A program made the translations under genes and the position numbers. DNA of 33,197 nucleotides. Origin: Mesaphorura yosii (Eukaryota > Arthropoda > Collembola > Poduromorpha > Tullbergiidae). Location of the stretch: the NCBI GenBank assembly GCA_009869945.1, contig WIXG01000604.1, forward strand, positions 1 to 33,197, written 5' to 3'. The notes under the pieces are model-generated. The model saw only the letters and a program-made list of their open reading frames with translations. It ran no database searches and was not told the origin of the DNA. This document shows, piece after piece, positions 10,359 to 20,033 of the stretch (positions within the stretch are counted from its first letter, which is position 1; each line of letters opens with the position of its first letter).

Positions 10359-11306
10359 ATGGAAGGGTCAAATGGATACCTTGAACACATTCGAACTTGG
10401 GGAATTTTTATCGTGTCAATCTTTGGTCTGTTTGGCAACGCACTGTGCATTCTTGTATCCCTTCACCGTGACATGAGGTCACCCGTCATTGTTCTCATTA
10501 TCGGCCTAGCTCTGGCAGACAGTTCAGTCCTGGTCACTCTGAACATTACATCAGGAGCTGGAGAACTGTTCGGGTACAAGCAAACATGGTGTAGGGTACG
10601 AGACATTCTCATTCGGATGCTCGTCGGGTTCTCATTTTCATGCTCTATTTACTTCATCCTGATCATCACGGTCGAGCGCTACCTGATCGTGGCCAATCCG
10701 CTCAGTGCTCGGTCATTCAATACCTGGAACCAGAAGAAATGGATGACACTTGGGGTCGTCGGCTTTGCTACGGCCGGGTGTGTCTTCGCTATCATCTGGA
10801 CCTTCTACGTATGTGGTGGCGGCGTAGCCAATCCATGGCTCAGATCGGTGGTTGGATTGTTAAACGGTGCTGTTTTGATCTTAACAATGTTGATCATTGT
10901 TCCTTTGAACATTGCGATCATCTTCAAGATAAAGAAGCAACGGAAACAACGAGCCGAATTGATGCAGGCCACCGCGGAAGACGTTGGAGACTCTGCGACC
11001 CCGATGCTCATCGCCACGGTTGTAGTCTTCATCTTTTGCATGCTTCCAGGTTTCGTGTATAACCTTCGTATCTATCTCAAAATTACTCAATTTATGGATG
11101 ATCAAAGTTTAGCCAGTTTCCACACTAAATGGGGAAGTATTCACATCTTCATGGGTGTTCTCCAGTCCTCAGTCAATTTCCTTATTTACTGTGTTGCAGG
11201 ATCAAAATTTCGAGCAACATTTATGAAAATTTGTGGTACATTGCTCCGTGGGTTAGGGCGAGAGCGTACTCGTAATAGATTCATAACATCAACAATTTCC
11301 TTATAA
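10359..11306 (+). CDS. Rhodopsin-family GPCR, neuropeptide (FMRFamide)-receptor-like
   Basis: This is a plasma-membrane seven-helix receptor of 315 aa, encoded in a single exon. TM1 carries the GN motif (GLFGNALCILV), TM2 has LALADSSVLV, and TM3 starts after TWC and ends in ERYLIVANPL, the family's DRY position. TM5 is VLILTMLIIVPLNIAI, followed by a very basic third loop (KIKKQRKQRAEL). TM6 is ATVVVFIFCMLPGFVYNL, and TM7 ends SVNFLIYCVAGSKFR in place of NPxxY. The N-terminus is short (about 10 residues), so a small ligand or peptide seems likely. The FMRFamide-receptor likeness rests on the ERYL-ANPL and NFLIY-KFR signatures and is tentative. It is the only intact member of the local tandem group. 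An AATAAA lies at 11454-11459. Confidence 0.88.
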   Translation: MEGSNGYLEHIRTWGIFIVSIFGLFGNALCILVSLHRDMRSPVIVLIIGLALADSSVLVTLNITSGAGELFGYKQTWCRVRDILIRMLVGFSFSCSIYFILIITVERYLIVANPLSARSFNTWNQKKWMTLGVVGFATAGCVFAIIWTFYVCGGGVANPWLRSVVGLLNGAVLILTMLIIVPLNIAIIFKIKKQRKQRAELMQATAEDVGDSATPMLIATVVVFIFCMLPGFVYNLRIYLKITQFMDDQSLASFHTKWGSIHIFMGVLQSSVNFLIYCVAGSKFRATFMKICGTLLRGLGRERTRNRFITSTISL

Positions 11307-11453
11307 CTCACAAGTACTTCAGGATCAGAATAGAACTACATCATCGAGATTAAGACTTCCCAATTTTAATCAAAATGTCACCACCGAATGCGTCCTGCCA
11401 GCACGACGCAGAAATGTTTGTAGGTTCCTATCTTCGCAAATATCCGGTATAAG

Positions 11454-11459
11454 AATAAA
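11454..11459 (+). terminator. AATAAA polyadenylation signal of the GPCR
   Basis: A canonical hexamer about 150 bp after the GPCR stop codon on the same strand. Confidence 0.5.
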
Positions 11460-11584
11460 AGCTTCAAGTTCACCTTCTCGATTGGATGTTATTCGTGAAG
11501 CATCGTCATTATCTCACTGCAAAATTCAGAATTTAATGTAAATGAGTTCGAAATGAGAACTTTTAAAAAATTCAGAGATCGCGT

Positions 11585-11735
11585 CAATCCAGACAGACCA
11601 GGATTTGACTGTCCTTGGCACAAGTTTTGGTTGCATAAACGTTCTCAAGAATTGTTCTCCTAAAATCATGTTTTTAATTTATTTTTATCCAAGCTTTAGA
11701 CAACTATTCATAAAATGTGCACACGTAAGTTTCAG
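11585..11735 (+). repeat. Duplicated GPCR upstream block, copy 2
   Basis: This is the partner of the block at about 10107-10255, with the same ordered landmarks (GTCCTTGGCACAAG, ATCATGTTTTTAAT, ATTCATAAAATG). It sits upstream of the truncated GPCR copy. Confidence 0.7.
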
Positions 11736-11832
11736 TTCGCGGTTTAAGTCGGTGGCAACAACACACTTTGAACTGACCAGTGTGCCGTGTATTTTACTTT
11801 CAAGATTTTCAAGTCAAAGCCGTGCGTGTGCC

Positions 11833-12000
11833 ATGGAAGAAGCATCACATTCGCAAGTCTTTGAAAACCTGAGAACATGGGGCTTCTTTATTGCGGGAAT
11901 CTTTGGCATGCTTGGCAACGCACTGTGCATTCTCGTATCCCTCCACCGGGACATGAGGTCACCCGTCACGAGGCGTGCAGGCCACATATGCTTCGGCTGA
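11833..12000 (+). pseudogene. Truncated GPCR copy (N-terminus and TM1 only)
   Basis: From the ATG, LRTWGFFIAGIFGMLGNALC and then ILVSLHRDMRSPVT match the start of the intact GPCR almost residue for residue. Similarity stops abruptly after the codons for MRSPV, at about 11968. The frame then runs through unrelated sequence to a TGA at 11998-12000. Only TM1 is present. The sharp breakpoint suggests a partial duplication or a deletion rather than gradual decay. Confidence 0.85.
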
Positions 12001-12173
12001 ACCGCTTCCGCATGGCCACAACTTCGCCGAACAGACCCGATTCTGTTGTTGGGAGCCAATGGGTTGCTACACACGAGCACCGGACTGTATTCCTCCGAAT
12101 CTTAACCACACACGCAAATCTTTGCCCAACCGTCGGGCGAAGACGGATTGTAGCCAACCGTTTCGTACAGTGT

Positions 12174-12747
12174 CTAGCATGAAGCGGAGTTTCCTGTGAT
12201 CAAGAAGGAGCCCAAAGATTCACTGAAGCCCGAGTAGCCTCCGGAGAGCTCTCCAAACAGGGCTTTCGGGTGGTCTCCCCCTGCACGCCCTGTAAAATTG
12301 CCGCCTTGATAGAGTGTGACGTAGGGGGCGAGGTAGTCTAAGCGGTCATCAGCATGATTTATGCTGTTGGTTCGGTTGTCAAGGGCTTGCAGGGGGGGTG
12401 CATTGGTAGGAGCGAAGGACGACCACCTCAGACTCGCCTTGGTAACCAACCATATCGTAGTATTCCAGCTGCCAACATAATAAATGGTTAGAAATCAGAC
12501 CCATGGCAAACCTAGAGGATCTGGACAATTATTTTGAAATTGGCGCTTACTTCCCAACACCACTCACGGCAACCCGAGTTTTCCCGGAATAGGTTGTGTC
12601 ATATCTCCCAACCAGATCGTAACCGTAACTGTAGCAATCTGTAGCATGAAATGCGATAAATTTTTGCTCTATGTCCTGTGAACGAGTAGTGGGCAGGGAG
12701 CCGCACACCAGGACCAGAAGGCATCGTAGATTCCTGATGGAAACCAT
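12174..12747 (-). pseudogene. Beta/gamma-crystallin-like secreted protein, probable frameshift
   Basis: The start at 12747 gives a signal peptide (IRNLRCLLVLVCGSLPTTRS). Two readings exist. In the favoured one, exon 1 is 12747-12568 with donor GTGAGT, and exon 2 starts at 12468 with LEYYDMVGYQGESEVVVLRS. This has the Greek-key signature Y-x4-Y-x-G. A stop follows soon unless one base is gained or lost in the run of seven C (12398-12392), after which NSINHADDRLDYLAPYVTLY and QGGNFTGR give a second signature, Y-x4-F-x-G. In the alternative, donor GTAAGC (exon 1 to 12551) keeps one frame open to 12174 (163 aa) but loses the first signature. The homopolymer could be a sequencing error or a true break. 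The protein family is likely; the role is unknown. Confidence 0.55.
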
Positions 12748-12810
12748 ATTTCTAATACTTTTTCCTAGGCTCTGTAAACTGTAATTGAGCTTCGAAGCAA
12801 AGATAATTTG

Positions 12811-12820
12811 TATTTATACC
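12811..12820 (-). promoter_or_regulatory. TATA box of the crystallin-like gene
   Basis: GGTATAAATA on the minus strand lies about 65 bp upstream of the ATG at 12747. That spacing fits a TATA-driven start near 12785 and a leader of about 40 bp. Confidence 0.5.
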
Positions 12821-13311
12821 GGCAAGGAAGTGCGTCAGCTCCGGGAATCGAGCATCACTCGCGAATCTCACAGATAGCTGAGGCAGATGACAGTGAACAA
12901 GGTCCTGGTAACGTAGTTGGCCGCATCTGCTGTAAAATGCCATTACGAGCTTCCACTTCAAGCAGTCTCATGAGGTCCTGTTCCAGTGAATTTAACCGAG
13001 GGCTTCCGCACAGTAAATGCAAGAATTCACAGTGGTCAAGGTCTCCGGGCTAAATTGGCAAAACGCAATCATTTATTGAGTTTGCATTGCGTGTCCTCAC
13101 TCATTTGTCAATTGTCAGGGTTTTCGTAGCAACTCAATAGCAGCCTCAACGCCAGGGCGTATCGCCTGACATGACAATGGGGGCGGGATCCGAATCGAGT
13201 CATGCAACGCGCACGCTGCGATGCGGACAAAAGCTCCATGTGCAGAGTGGTTAACGAAATACAATAAAAGCAGCTCAATTCAGCTTTGAGGGTCAAATTT
13301 CGGTCTCTGCA

Positions 13312-14501
13312 ATGTCGAGAAAACGTTGCTGGCCCGTCTGGGCAATATTTGTGGTCGCAATTTGTGGACAAGTCTGCACCAAACAATGGTAAGTGCTCCG
13401 CGCACAATTTCTTGGGTTTCTGACTGTCTTCCCGCCCATTTCAGCGATATTGAAACATTTGAGCCTGGCGACGCTGCCGTCCGTGAAATTACAAAGCTTG
13501 CCAGCTCCGTGAAGGCTACCATCGCCCTCTACACAGGATACACCCAGACAGCCGTGAAATATTGGGGCGAAATTGCGTGCAGGGACAAGGCCGGCAGCTT
13601 GGCGCCACTTCAACGTATTATTCGCGATGTGGTCATCGTGCAGATCGTTACCTCCCGTACCACGAATTTGCACTCGCTGGTCCAGTTCCTGAGCGTCGTT
13701 ACGAAAGACTGGAAGCCAGACCAGGCGGAGAGGGCGTACGGATTTCTGTTGAGCGAAGTGCAGGACGCCCTGACCCAGAAATACAAAGAGAGGGCGCCCA
13801 CCAGCTTCCAGCTCGAAATTGGCGTGGAAATCCACGCGAAATTCGGCGCTCAATCCAAACTGTACACAAAGCTTCCGGAAATTGTGCGGCTCATCCTTGA
13901 AAAGAAGTCGGTCCGGATCCAGAACGTGGGCTCCAAGCGCTTCTTGGGGTTCAGCCCTTTCTCCGAGCAGAAGTCGGAGGATTTGGTCAGTGCCAAGGTG
14001 GAGGAGAAAGGGGAGACGTCTGGTTGGATTTTGGAGGCTACCGTCGACACTGAACACTGGGAACGAGAGGAGCAGTGGGCGCGGGATCATATTCAAATGG
14101 TGTATGTGCGCATCAAGGCGGGAGGAATCAAGGGTAGCAACGGCTCGGAGTATCTGACTGTGCGCGCGCCTCCCGAGGCTGCTACAACGGTAGGGCCCGA
14201 GGGTGACAAGGAGAAGTACAATTCCTATCCGAGCAGGTGGCATTCCTACCCTCTTGAGGGCGACCGCTTCATTCTAGCGCTCGAGATAGATGGCACTGTC
14301 TCTCTTCGACTGATGGGTCTAGGTTTCTATGACACTGCGAGCGGGTGGTTGACTGAACTCGATGGAAACGTTATGCTGGAGGGCGGCGAGATTTATGACC
14401 GTGACCGGCACGGTGGGCACGGGGGTGAGGGCAGCGGCCCTGTCCAGGCGGAGGCCGCTGAGGCCAGAATGCGTAGTCGCTGGATCATTTCATCATCGTA
14501 A
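13312..14501 (+). CDS. Secreted protein of unknown family, 377 aa
   Basis: Two exons, 13312-13388 and 13445-14501, are joined across a 56-bp intron (GTAAGT donor, TTTCAG acceptor, phase 2). Exon 1 encodes a signal peptide, SRKRCWPVWAIFVVAICG, followed by QVCTKQ. Starting further downstream in exon 2 would lose this secretion signal, so the upstream ATG is preferred. Residues 30-200 look helical (ITKLASSVKATIALYTGYTQ, then VVIVQIVTSRTTNLHSLVQF). The second half is rich in strands: VRIQNVGSKRFLGFS, GWILEATVD, and aromatic/Gly turns. It vaguely recalls beta-trefoil lectins but has no diagnostic QxW repeat. The C-terminus is His/Gly/Glu-rich. I do not recognise the family. An ATTAAA lies at 14524-14529. 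Confidence 0.75.
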
Positions 14502-14639
14502 ATGGACAAGTTTTCATTACAAAATTAAACACAGCATGCGAAAAACCTCAAATTTATTGAATATTCAAAAGGTTGGCACAGAATACTGACTTAGAAAAGG
14601 GGAAAGCACACATCGCAGGGCTCATCCATGCAGGACGTG

Positions 14640-15230
14640 CCGGAATTCACCTACTGCGTGCCGCACGCTGTTTCCCCAACTCCTTGCAGCAGCCCGGCAG
14701 GGCGATGGGTGGTCGACGGCCCGATGCCCACTGCTTTTCGCACTTTGTAACCGACGTCACGAACAATCGTCGCCACACCGTCCACGACGGATCGCACGGG
14801 CTGCAACGGGGAGGGCTTTTAGGGCGCTGGTTTGACCCCGACGACGTGTCTCACGTTGTACCCCACGTCGATGATTAATCAATCAATGAGCTTCTCCTTC
14901 ATTCTACCGGCGCTATGCACCCCAAAATTCGTACATCCATGTGCAAGACTTTGAATCCCCAAGACGTTGGCTGCTTACCTTCACGTTCTCTTTGCAAACA
15001 GGACAATGTACAGCAGTTTTTTTGAGTGGAAGGAAGCGGGAAAATGTTGACCCAAGCGTCGTGGGTGTGTGGGGCATGTACAATGTCTCACGCAGGTGTT
15101 CGTGCGCCCCTGCACGTAGAAGAGGATGTGGTAAACTTGGGAAACGTGCGTGCACATCGGGGGCATCGACATTGGCTGGCCAACCTCAGGATAATCGGCG
15201 AACCAATTTGTTTGCCAATGCACCAATGGT
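14640..15230 (-). pseudogene. Possible LITAF-like zinc-ribbon remnant
   Basis: On the minus strand, a proline-rich stretch (DYPEVGQPMSMPP, near 15195) and, in another frame, LKKTAVHCPVCKENVK (near 15000, followed by GTAAGC) recall the N-terminal part and first CxxC knuckle of LITAF-type membrane-associated zinc proteins. Further on, another frame has CCKELGKQR. The pieces lie in different frames and no membrane-inserting hydrophobic stretch is seen between them. If real, it is a decayed copy. The CPVC knuckle alone could be chance. Confidence 0.2.
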
Positions 15231-15498
15231 ACTGGAGACGGTGACTGACACCAGCCCGGATGACAAAATTAGTTAAAGTTACAGCACCTGAATAAATTCA
15301 CGTATGCATATGGAATGCCAGATACGAAATGCCAAATCTGTCGCTAAATCTCTTGACATTATGAAAAGTATGGATCGATGAAAACTGACTGCAGGGTTTG
15401 TAGCATTAATTTCATCGCACGCACGTACGATATGGATAGTAGTGACAGCAAATCCACGAAAAGTAGTGTTCTACTTTATCCTGATTGGACTGGGGTTG

Positions 15499-17892
15499 CT
15501 ACTTTTGGGGTTCTTTATGATGTAACTTCAAGCTACGATGTAATGCACTGAATGACGGCCGCGCTTCCGGGTCATGGCTCCAGCAGGAAAGCATTGTCTG
15601 GTAGCTGTTGAGAATCCATAAATACGTCTCCAAATAGTACCACCACCAGAACATACACTTACAAGGAATAGTCACCTGCTGTACCGAATTGTCAGTACAG
15701 TACGTAAACATACATGTCATCGTACGCGGTGCTCGGTTGTTCCAACCTCAACCCATTCTGAAGTTCTTTCACGTACTCCGCGTACCCGTGCACGTACAGG
15801 CTCGGATTCAAGTACGGGAGCTTAGCCAAGCTGTAAATCTCCCACATTGTGACTCCAAAGGACCACACGTCCGAGGCTGTGGAATACTTGCCATCGACCA
15901 GGGCTTCCGGCGGAAGCCAACGCCAGGGAACCTCTTTCTGTGAATAGGAAAATGGTAAGCCGGGACGAAGGCATAATTTAATCTTGATTCTTGACGTTCT
16001 TCAGACTTGAATAGTTTCCAACCTTTTTCGAGCGCATGTAGATAGGATTTGTATACAGCTGCTTTGAGAGTCCAAAATCCGTGAGTTTCACGTGAGCCCG
16101 GTCTTTAAGTAGCACGTTACGCGCAGCCAAGTCTCCATGAATCACAGCTTTACTCGATAAATACTCCATTGCATCCGAGATTTGAAGCGCCCATGTGGCC
16201 ATGAGCTCCAGGGACACGTGTTCGTTCGGGATGAACTGTGTTGCCGTACTCATGTAAAATCTGTGGCGTGAAAAAAATATGGCCGAGTTGTACTTATCTG
16301 GTAGACTCTCAAATGGGGTTCGTGTTCAGGGTTCCTAAGCTAAGCTAAGCTAACCGAACCCGAACCCCATTTGAAAGTTTGCGAGATACGTACAACTCGA
16401 CAACCCGAACCCTGAACTCGGCCAAAAATATTTGCCAAAGACAACGCGCCATTTTCTGTTTGAACTTACTCATGCCGCTGTCCACCAGCACACTGACTAA
16501 GCAACTGGGCCTGTGCCGCTCCAAATACGAATGCAGATTCCCGAGCGGACATTCTTCGACGACCAGGTACAGCTTGTTGTCTGTTTCAGTGTCGGTGTAC
16601 GTGCCCACCAGCTGCACAATGAAAGGGTGCTGGTGGACCAAGTCCAAGGTCAAAAATGCCAGCACCTTCAACTCTGCGAGTAAGGAAACATTACAATGGT
16701 CGTCACCTTCCCCTGCTTCGTCTTTTGTAGCCTTCAAGGCTACATTCTCGCCTTTGTACACGCCTCCGTACACGATTCCAAAGTACCCCTGACCGAGCAC
16801 ATTTTGTTTATCTACACAGCGGAGACAGTGCTTAAGTACAAGGAGCAGCATACAAACGAGTACGAAATAAAAATAAGAAAATGAATTGAATTGCTAATTG
16901 CGTACAGCTTACCGAAGGAGAGCTCGCCTGGCTTGATCGCAAGCCTTTGAACAAGGCTATGGTTGACTGCCTCTTGTTGGCCGTTCCGCGTCGTAAAATA
17001 TCGGCACTGGTATTGGGAGAGCATTTTTGATAAAAAGCTTCGCCTTCGCACAGCCATACGAACCCCCAGAGACAGAAGAATGACTCCGGTGAGGGATAGC
17101 ATCATAGGAAATACCAACGCTGATAAGTCATTCTCTGTTTCAGTTCCTGTTCCAAGATCTTGCTCAGGCTCCACATCGTCACCACCTTCAGGTTGACGAT
17201 CAAATACGCAATCCTCGACGTACAGGCTTGTGCTCCTCTCTCTGCAGTAAGAGAACTGAGACCAACTCCCGAAGTTCGGTTTGGCGGCTGCAAGGTCGCG
17301 AGCACACTTTATGGTATCGGACAGGTCTGGTTGGAGCAAGTCTGCAACCATTTGAAAGAAGGAGACCGGACCGGACCATGTTTCAAGCAGAGCACGGGAT
17401 TTACATAGAATTTGAGAATTTACTTGAGCACGGCATGCCACAAAGGTTTGGAGTCTGGTAATCCTTGTCCGAGCACCACCACTGATTATTTACCTGTTGG
17501 GATTAGAACGACGTCACAGATGGTGTCAAGAATTTGATCGAGACAATCAAAATAGACCGTATGTATGTATTTACCGCAAAGAGTCCATACATGGTCGCAT
17601 TCGTGTTTTTGTTCCACCATTTGAAGGAGGAGTTCCAGTAACTGCTTTGATGGGCCAGGCAAATCCCTGTGCAACAACAGGAAATCACGGGTGGGGTCTA
17701 ATTTTCTGCAGTGGGAATCGAACGACGGGACTCACAGTCTCCAAGTTCCTCTTTGCTAAAATTGTGATCCCACAGTATTTGTGCAAGCTCACAGCGAGTA
17801 TAGACTTTGGACTCGGAAAGCAGTGCCAACGCCAGAAATAGAGTGAATCCAATGACGGTCGTACATATGAAGATTGGAGACAGATGATCCAT
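15499..17892 (-). CDS. Receptor tyrosine kinase with c-type lysozyme ectodomain
   Basis: A predicted single-pass receptor kinase. Exons: 17892-17736, 17666-17575, 17493-17424, 17341-16913, 16811-16498, 16235-16023, 15937-15714, 15604-15499; 534 aa. Residues 1-28 are a signal peptide. Residues 29-153 are a c-type lysozyme domain opening [12 protein letters not shown], with cysteines 34, 55, 90, 101, 105, 119, 139 and 151 spaced as in hen lysozyme. The catalytic Glu35 position is Ser60 and the Asp52 position is Met78, so hydrolysis is not expected. An acidic linker precedes a TM helix (181-200) and basic RMAVRRR. The kinase (250-534) has GQGYFG, Lys276, Glu296, HGDLAARN (387-394) and DFG (407). 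The exon 5/6 junction is uncertain: the stronger donor after 16470 leads to a stop with the nearest acceptor, whereas GTCAGT/ACACAG keeps frame and length. The role as a sensor of bacterial wall or another glycan is inference. Confidence 0.88.
16281..16423. repeat. Nested inverted repeat inside the lysozyme-kinase intron
   Basis: Arms pair as CGAGTTGTAC (16284-16293) with GTACAACTCG (16390-16399), and TCAAATGGGGTTCG (16309-16322) with CGAACCCCATTTGA (16361-16374). Between them is a CTAAG tandem repeat (16335-16353). A further pair, TTCAGGGTTC (16325-16334) and GAACCCTGAA (16407-16416), and GGCCGAG (16281-16287) with CTCGGCC (16417-16423), overlap the first hairpin. This looks like a small non-autonomous hairpin element or a rearranged MITE. 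It lies in the same intron whose splice sites are ambiguous. Confidence 0.75.
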
Positions 17893-18574
17893 GATGAACG
17901 GTTATGATCACGGCGTGTTTCTTCGGGGTCCCTTGAATTCCATCATTTAACCTAGCTGTGGGTGCAAGCACACAAATACGAATTCTTGAACCACGGCCCA
18001 CAAAATAATACAAAACCACACAACGCTGTGGCGAAAGTCACTGAACTGGTTGAACTCTCACTTTTGTGTGATTCAGGTTTCAGCATTGCAGATTAATTTT
18101 ATCCTAACTTCGTCATTCCGTGCTTACAGCTGCAGTAACCGCTTAAATAATGTTTAAAATATACAAAGTAGTATTTACATTTACATAACATTCCACCTTT
18201 TGTGCAGGACAGCCACATTCATTCTTTCATTTCTGCGCTTTGCCTGCACGAAACCACAGCGCGGCGCTAAGCGGGCTCAGACTTAGATTATAAGCACAAT
18301 TTGACTTTTGCTAATTCATGTCAAATCACATCATACGATTAAGCACAAGTTACACGACATCAATGCATGAGTGGCTGGTTATAAGATTAGAATTAAGGCA
18401 GGTATGACGGCCAGACGTCAATAACTAAGCTTACACAAGGAAACTTTTTTATTTGGCAAGCGTTCTGCTCAGAAATTAGTTACCAGGTCCCTATCAGCGC
18501 CAACTCCTTTTTCGGGGTTCTTCACGAGCTCATTTATCTAGCAGCTATAGTAAGATATACCTTTGATGAGACAT
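17893..18574. other. Upstream region of the lysozyme kinase
   Basis: No gene is recognised. It should include the promoter of the lysozyme-kinase gene on the minus strand. Confidence 0.35.
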
Positions 18575-18610
18575 TTATAAAGACGCCATCGTCAGGGGAG
18601 GAGGAGTTTC

Positions 18611-18769
18611 CTATGGCAGAACCGTGAATAAGGAACTAACCCCGGGTCCGAGTGAACTGGTCCCACGTCCTGTTGTATAGGATACGAGCGTTCCACCATC
18701 TTGCACTATGCTGAATTGCTCGTCAAACGTTAGACGTGCCAACAGTATGGAGGTGAGCAAGAAGTACAT
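18611..18769 (-). CDS. Possible small secreted peptide ORF
   Basis: The ATG at 18769 opens a 52-residue frame starting MYFLLTSILLARLTFDEQ, which looks like a short signal peptide, followed by a Gly/Ser/Thr-rich tail without cysteines. It ends at TGA 18611-18613. A GTTAGT/ATAG pair inside would give a 30-bp intron, which is too short to trust. An AATAAA-like hexamer lies near 18448-18453 on the same strand. No family is recognised, and it may be spurious. Confidence 0.2.
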   Translation of the reverse strand: MYFLLTSILLARLTFDEQFSIVQDGGTLVSYTTGRGTSSLGPGVSSLFTVLP

Positions 18770-19184
18770 GGTAATGGCCCAGAGTGGACTGCCACGAAGT
18801 CGGGTGTCCAAGTCATGAGCCTAGCCGACTCCACAGACCACGTGGACATATGTACGTTGAGTGACCAGAGCACTTCCAGATTAGAATGGGTAGCACGTGT
18901 CGACAAGCTCGTCAATTTCACGCTCCGTCAAGGCACTTGCGCGACCTATATTTGTTTTAAATTGATGCATGATTCCCCTCGCATTCAGTGCTATTTCACA
19001 AACTATATTGCTAAAGAAGACAAGAATAGTCTTCCGGACTGGATAATTTTATAACGGACCTCGTAACGTTTCTTGACCTGGCTTTTAATGATTTGATTTC
19101 ATAATTAGGAAAAGAGAGGACATTTTTCTCTGCTACTGAGCATATTTTATTCTACTTCTAAGTTAAGACATATTATTGTTTATT

Positions 19185-19265
19185 GATTTTGCGGTCCGGA
19201 GGGAGAGCAGCAGTTAAGTTTGTTGATCCGATCTGACCGAATAAAACATTCAATTCAATTCAATC
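19185..19265 (+). repeat. Possible retroelement 3' tail with (CAATT)n end
   Basis: GCGGTCCGGAGGGAGAGCAG leads to GACCGAATAAAACATT and then three CAATT units. A polyadenylation hexamer directly followed by short tandem units is typical of the 3' ends of non-LTR retroelements or SINEs. No reverse transcriptase fragment was seen upstream, so the element type is open. Confidence 0.35.
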
Positions 19266-19488
19266 AGGAGGAACAATCGTTCACAAATCCTTGGCTTTAT
19301 TAATCCAATCATTTTCATGATGTGGCAAGCGTTTTCGCACAAGTGCATCTCATGCCTCGCACAAGGCGAGGATCTTTATGCCGTTCAATAAATCAGATTG
19401 GCTTTGCGTCTGTTGGAGTTTGGTCGTAAGTGTCCTTCAGCGATCCTAACACTTCGCAACCGACGCTAATGCGACTGAAAGTACACAA

Positions 19489-19855
19489 ATGAGTTTGCTG
19501 AAAATACTCGCATATCTTTTCCTTTGCTGCACATTAATAACGTGAGTCAACCTTTATCTGGCACACTTCTCCTCATGTACACACAATGATCTGCAGAGGC
19601 ACACGCCCACTCTCCGCCAACAATTACTTAATTGTCAAATACAAACACAAATTACGGAGCTACAGACAACCAATTTTGTTGGCTTCATTGATTAGTGATT
19701 TGACGGGCAGGCTTTGGAGTTTATTTACAAGAAAGTAAGTAATCCCGAATGCGATCTTTGTGGTATTGCTAGGGGAGTTTCATATTTTGTGTGAATGTAG
19801 ACATTATAATAATTTAAGATGCAAATACTTAAAAGCTCGTAAATTATCTAAGTGA
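19489..19855 (+). CDS. Small cationic secreted peptide gene
   Basis: This is a three-exon model: 19489-19541, 19597-19734 and 19801-19855, with introns of 55 and 66 bp using GTGAGT and GTAAGT donors and CTGCAG and TGTAG acceptors. The phases agree and give 81 aa. Residues 1-17 are a clear signal peptide (MSLLKILAYLFLCCTLI). The rest is rich in Lys, Arg and Tyr, for example NNYLIVKYKHKLRSYRQP and LRCKYLKARKLSK, with a net positive charge and only one cysteine. The composition fits a membrane-active or neuropeptide-type product, but no family or dibasic cleavage pattern is certain. Each exon is short, so the model rests on splice sites and phase. Confidence 0.4.
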
Positions 19856-20033
19856 ATTTATAGAATTAAAAGCAAGGAGAAATGTAACAATTTGTATTAC
19901 TCATTATTATTTTAACGTCTCATTCAGCATAAGGAAAACATCATCTTGAATTCATGAATGATGTAACCTGTGAATAATTTCATTTGTCTGTAAAGGGCTT
20001 AGCTGTAATGGACAATAAACTGAATCTGATTGA

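Noticed and set aside
13293..14243. Long minus-strand open frame (316 codons)
   Set aside because: It is the antisense shadow of the secreted 377-aa gene, with no splice or family support.
14573..14880. Open frames on both strands in a GC-rich patch
   Set aside because: No signal, splice partner or secure family likeness; only the weak LITAF-like note is kept.
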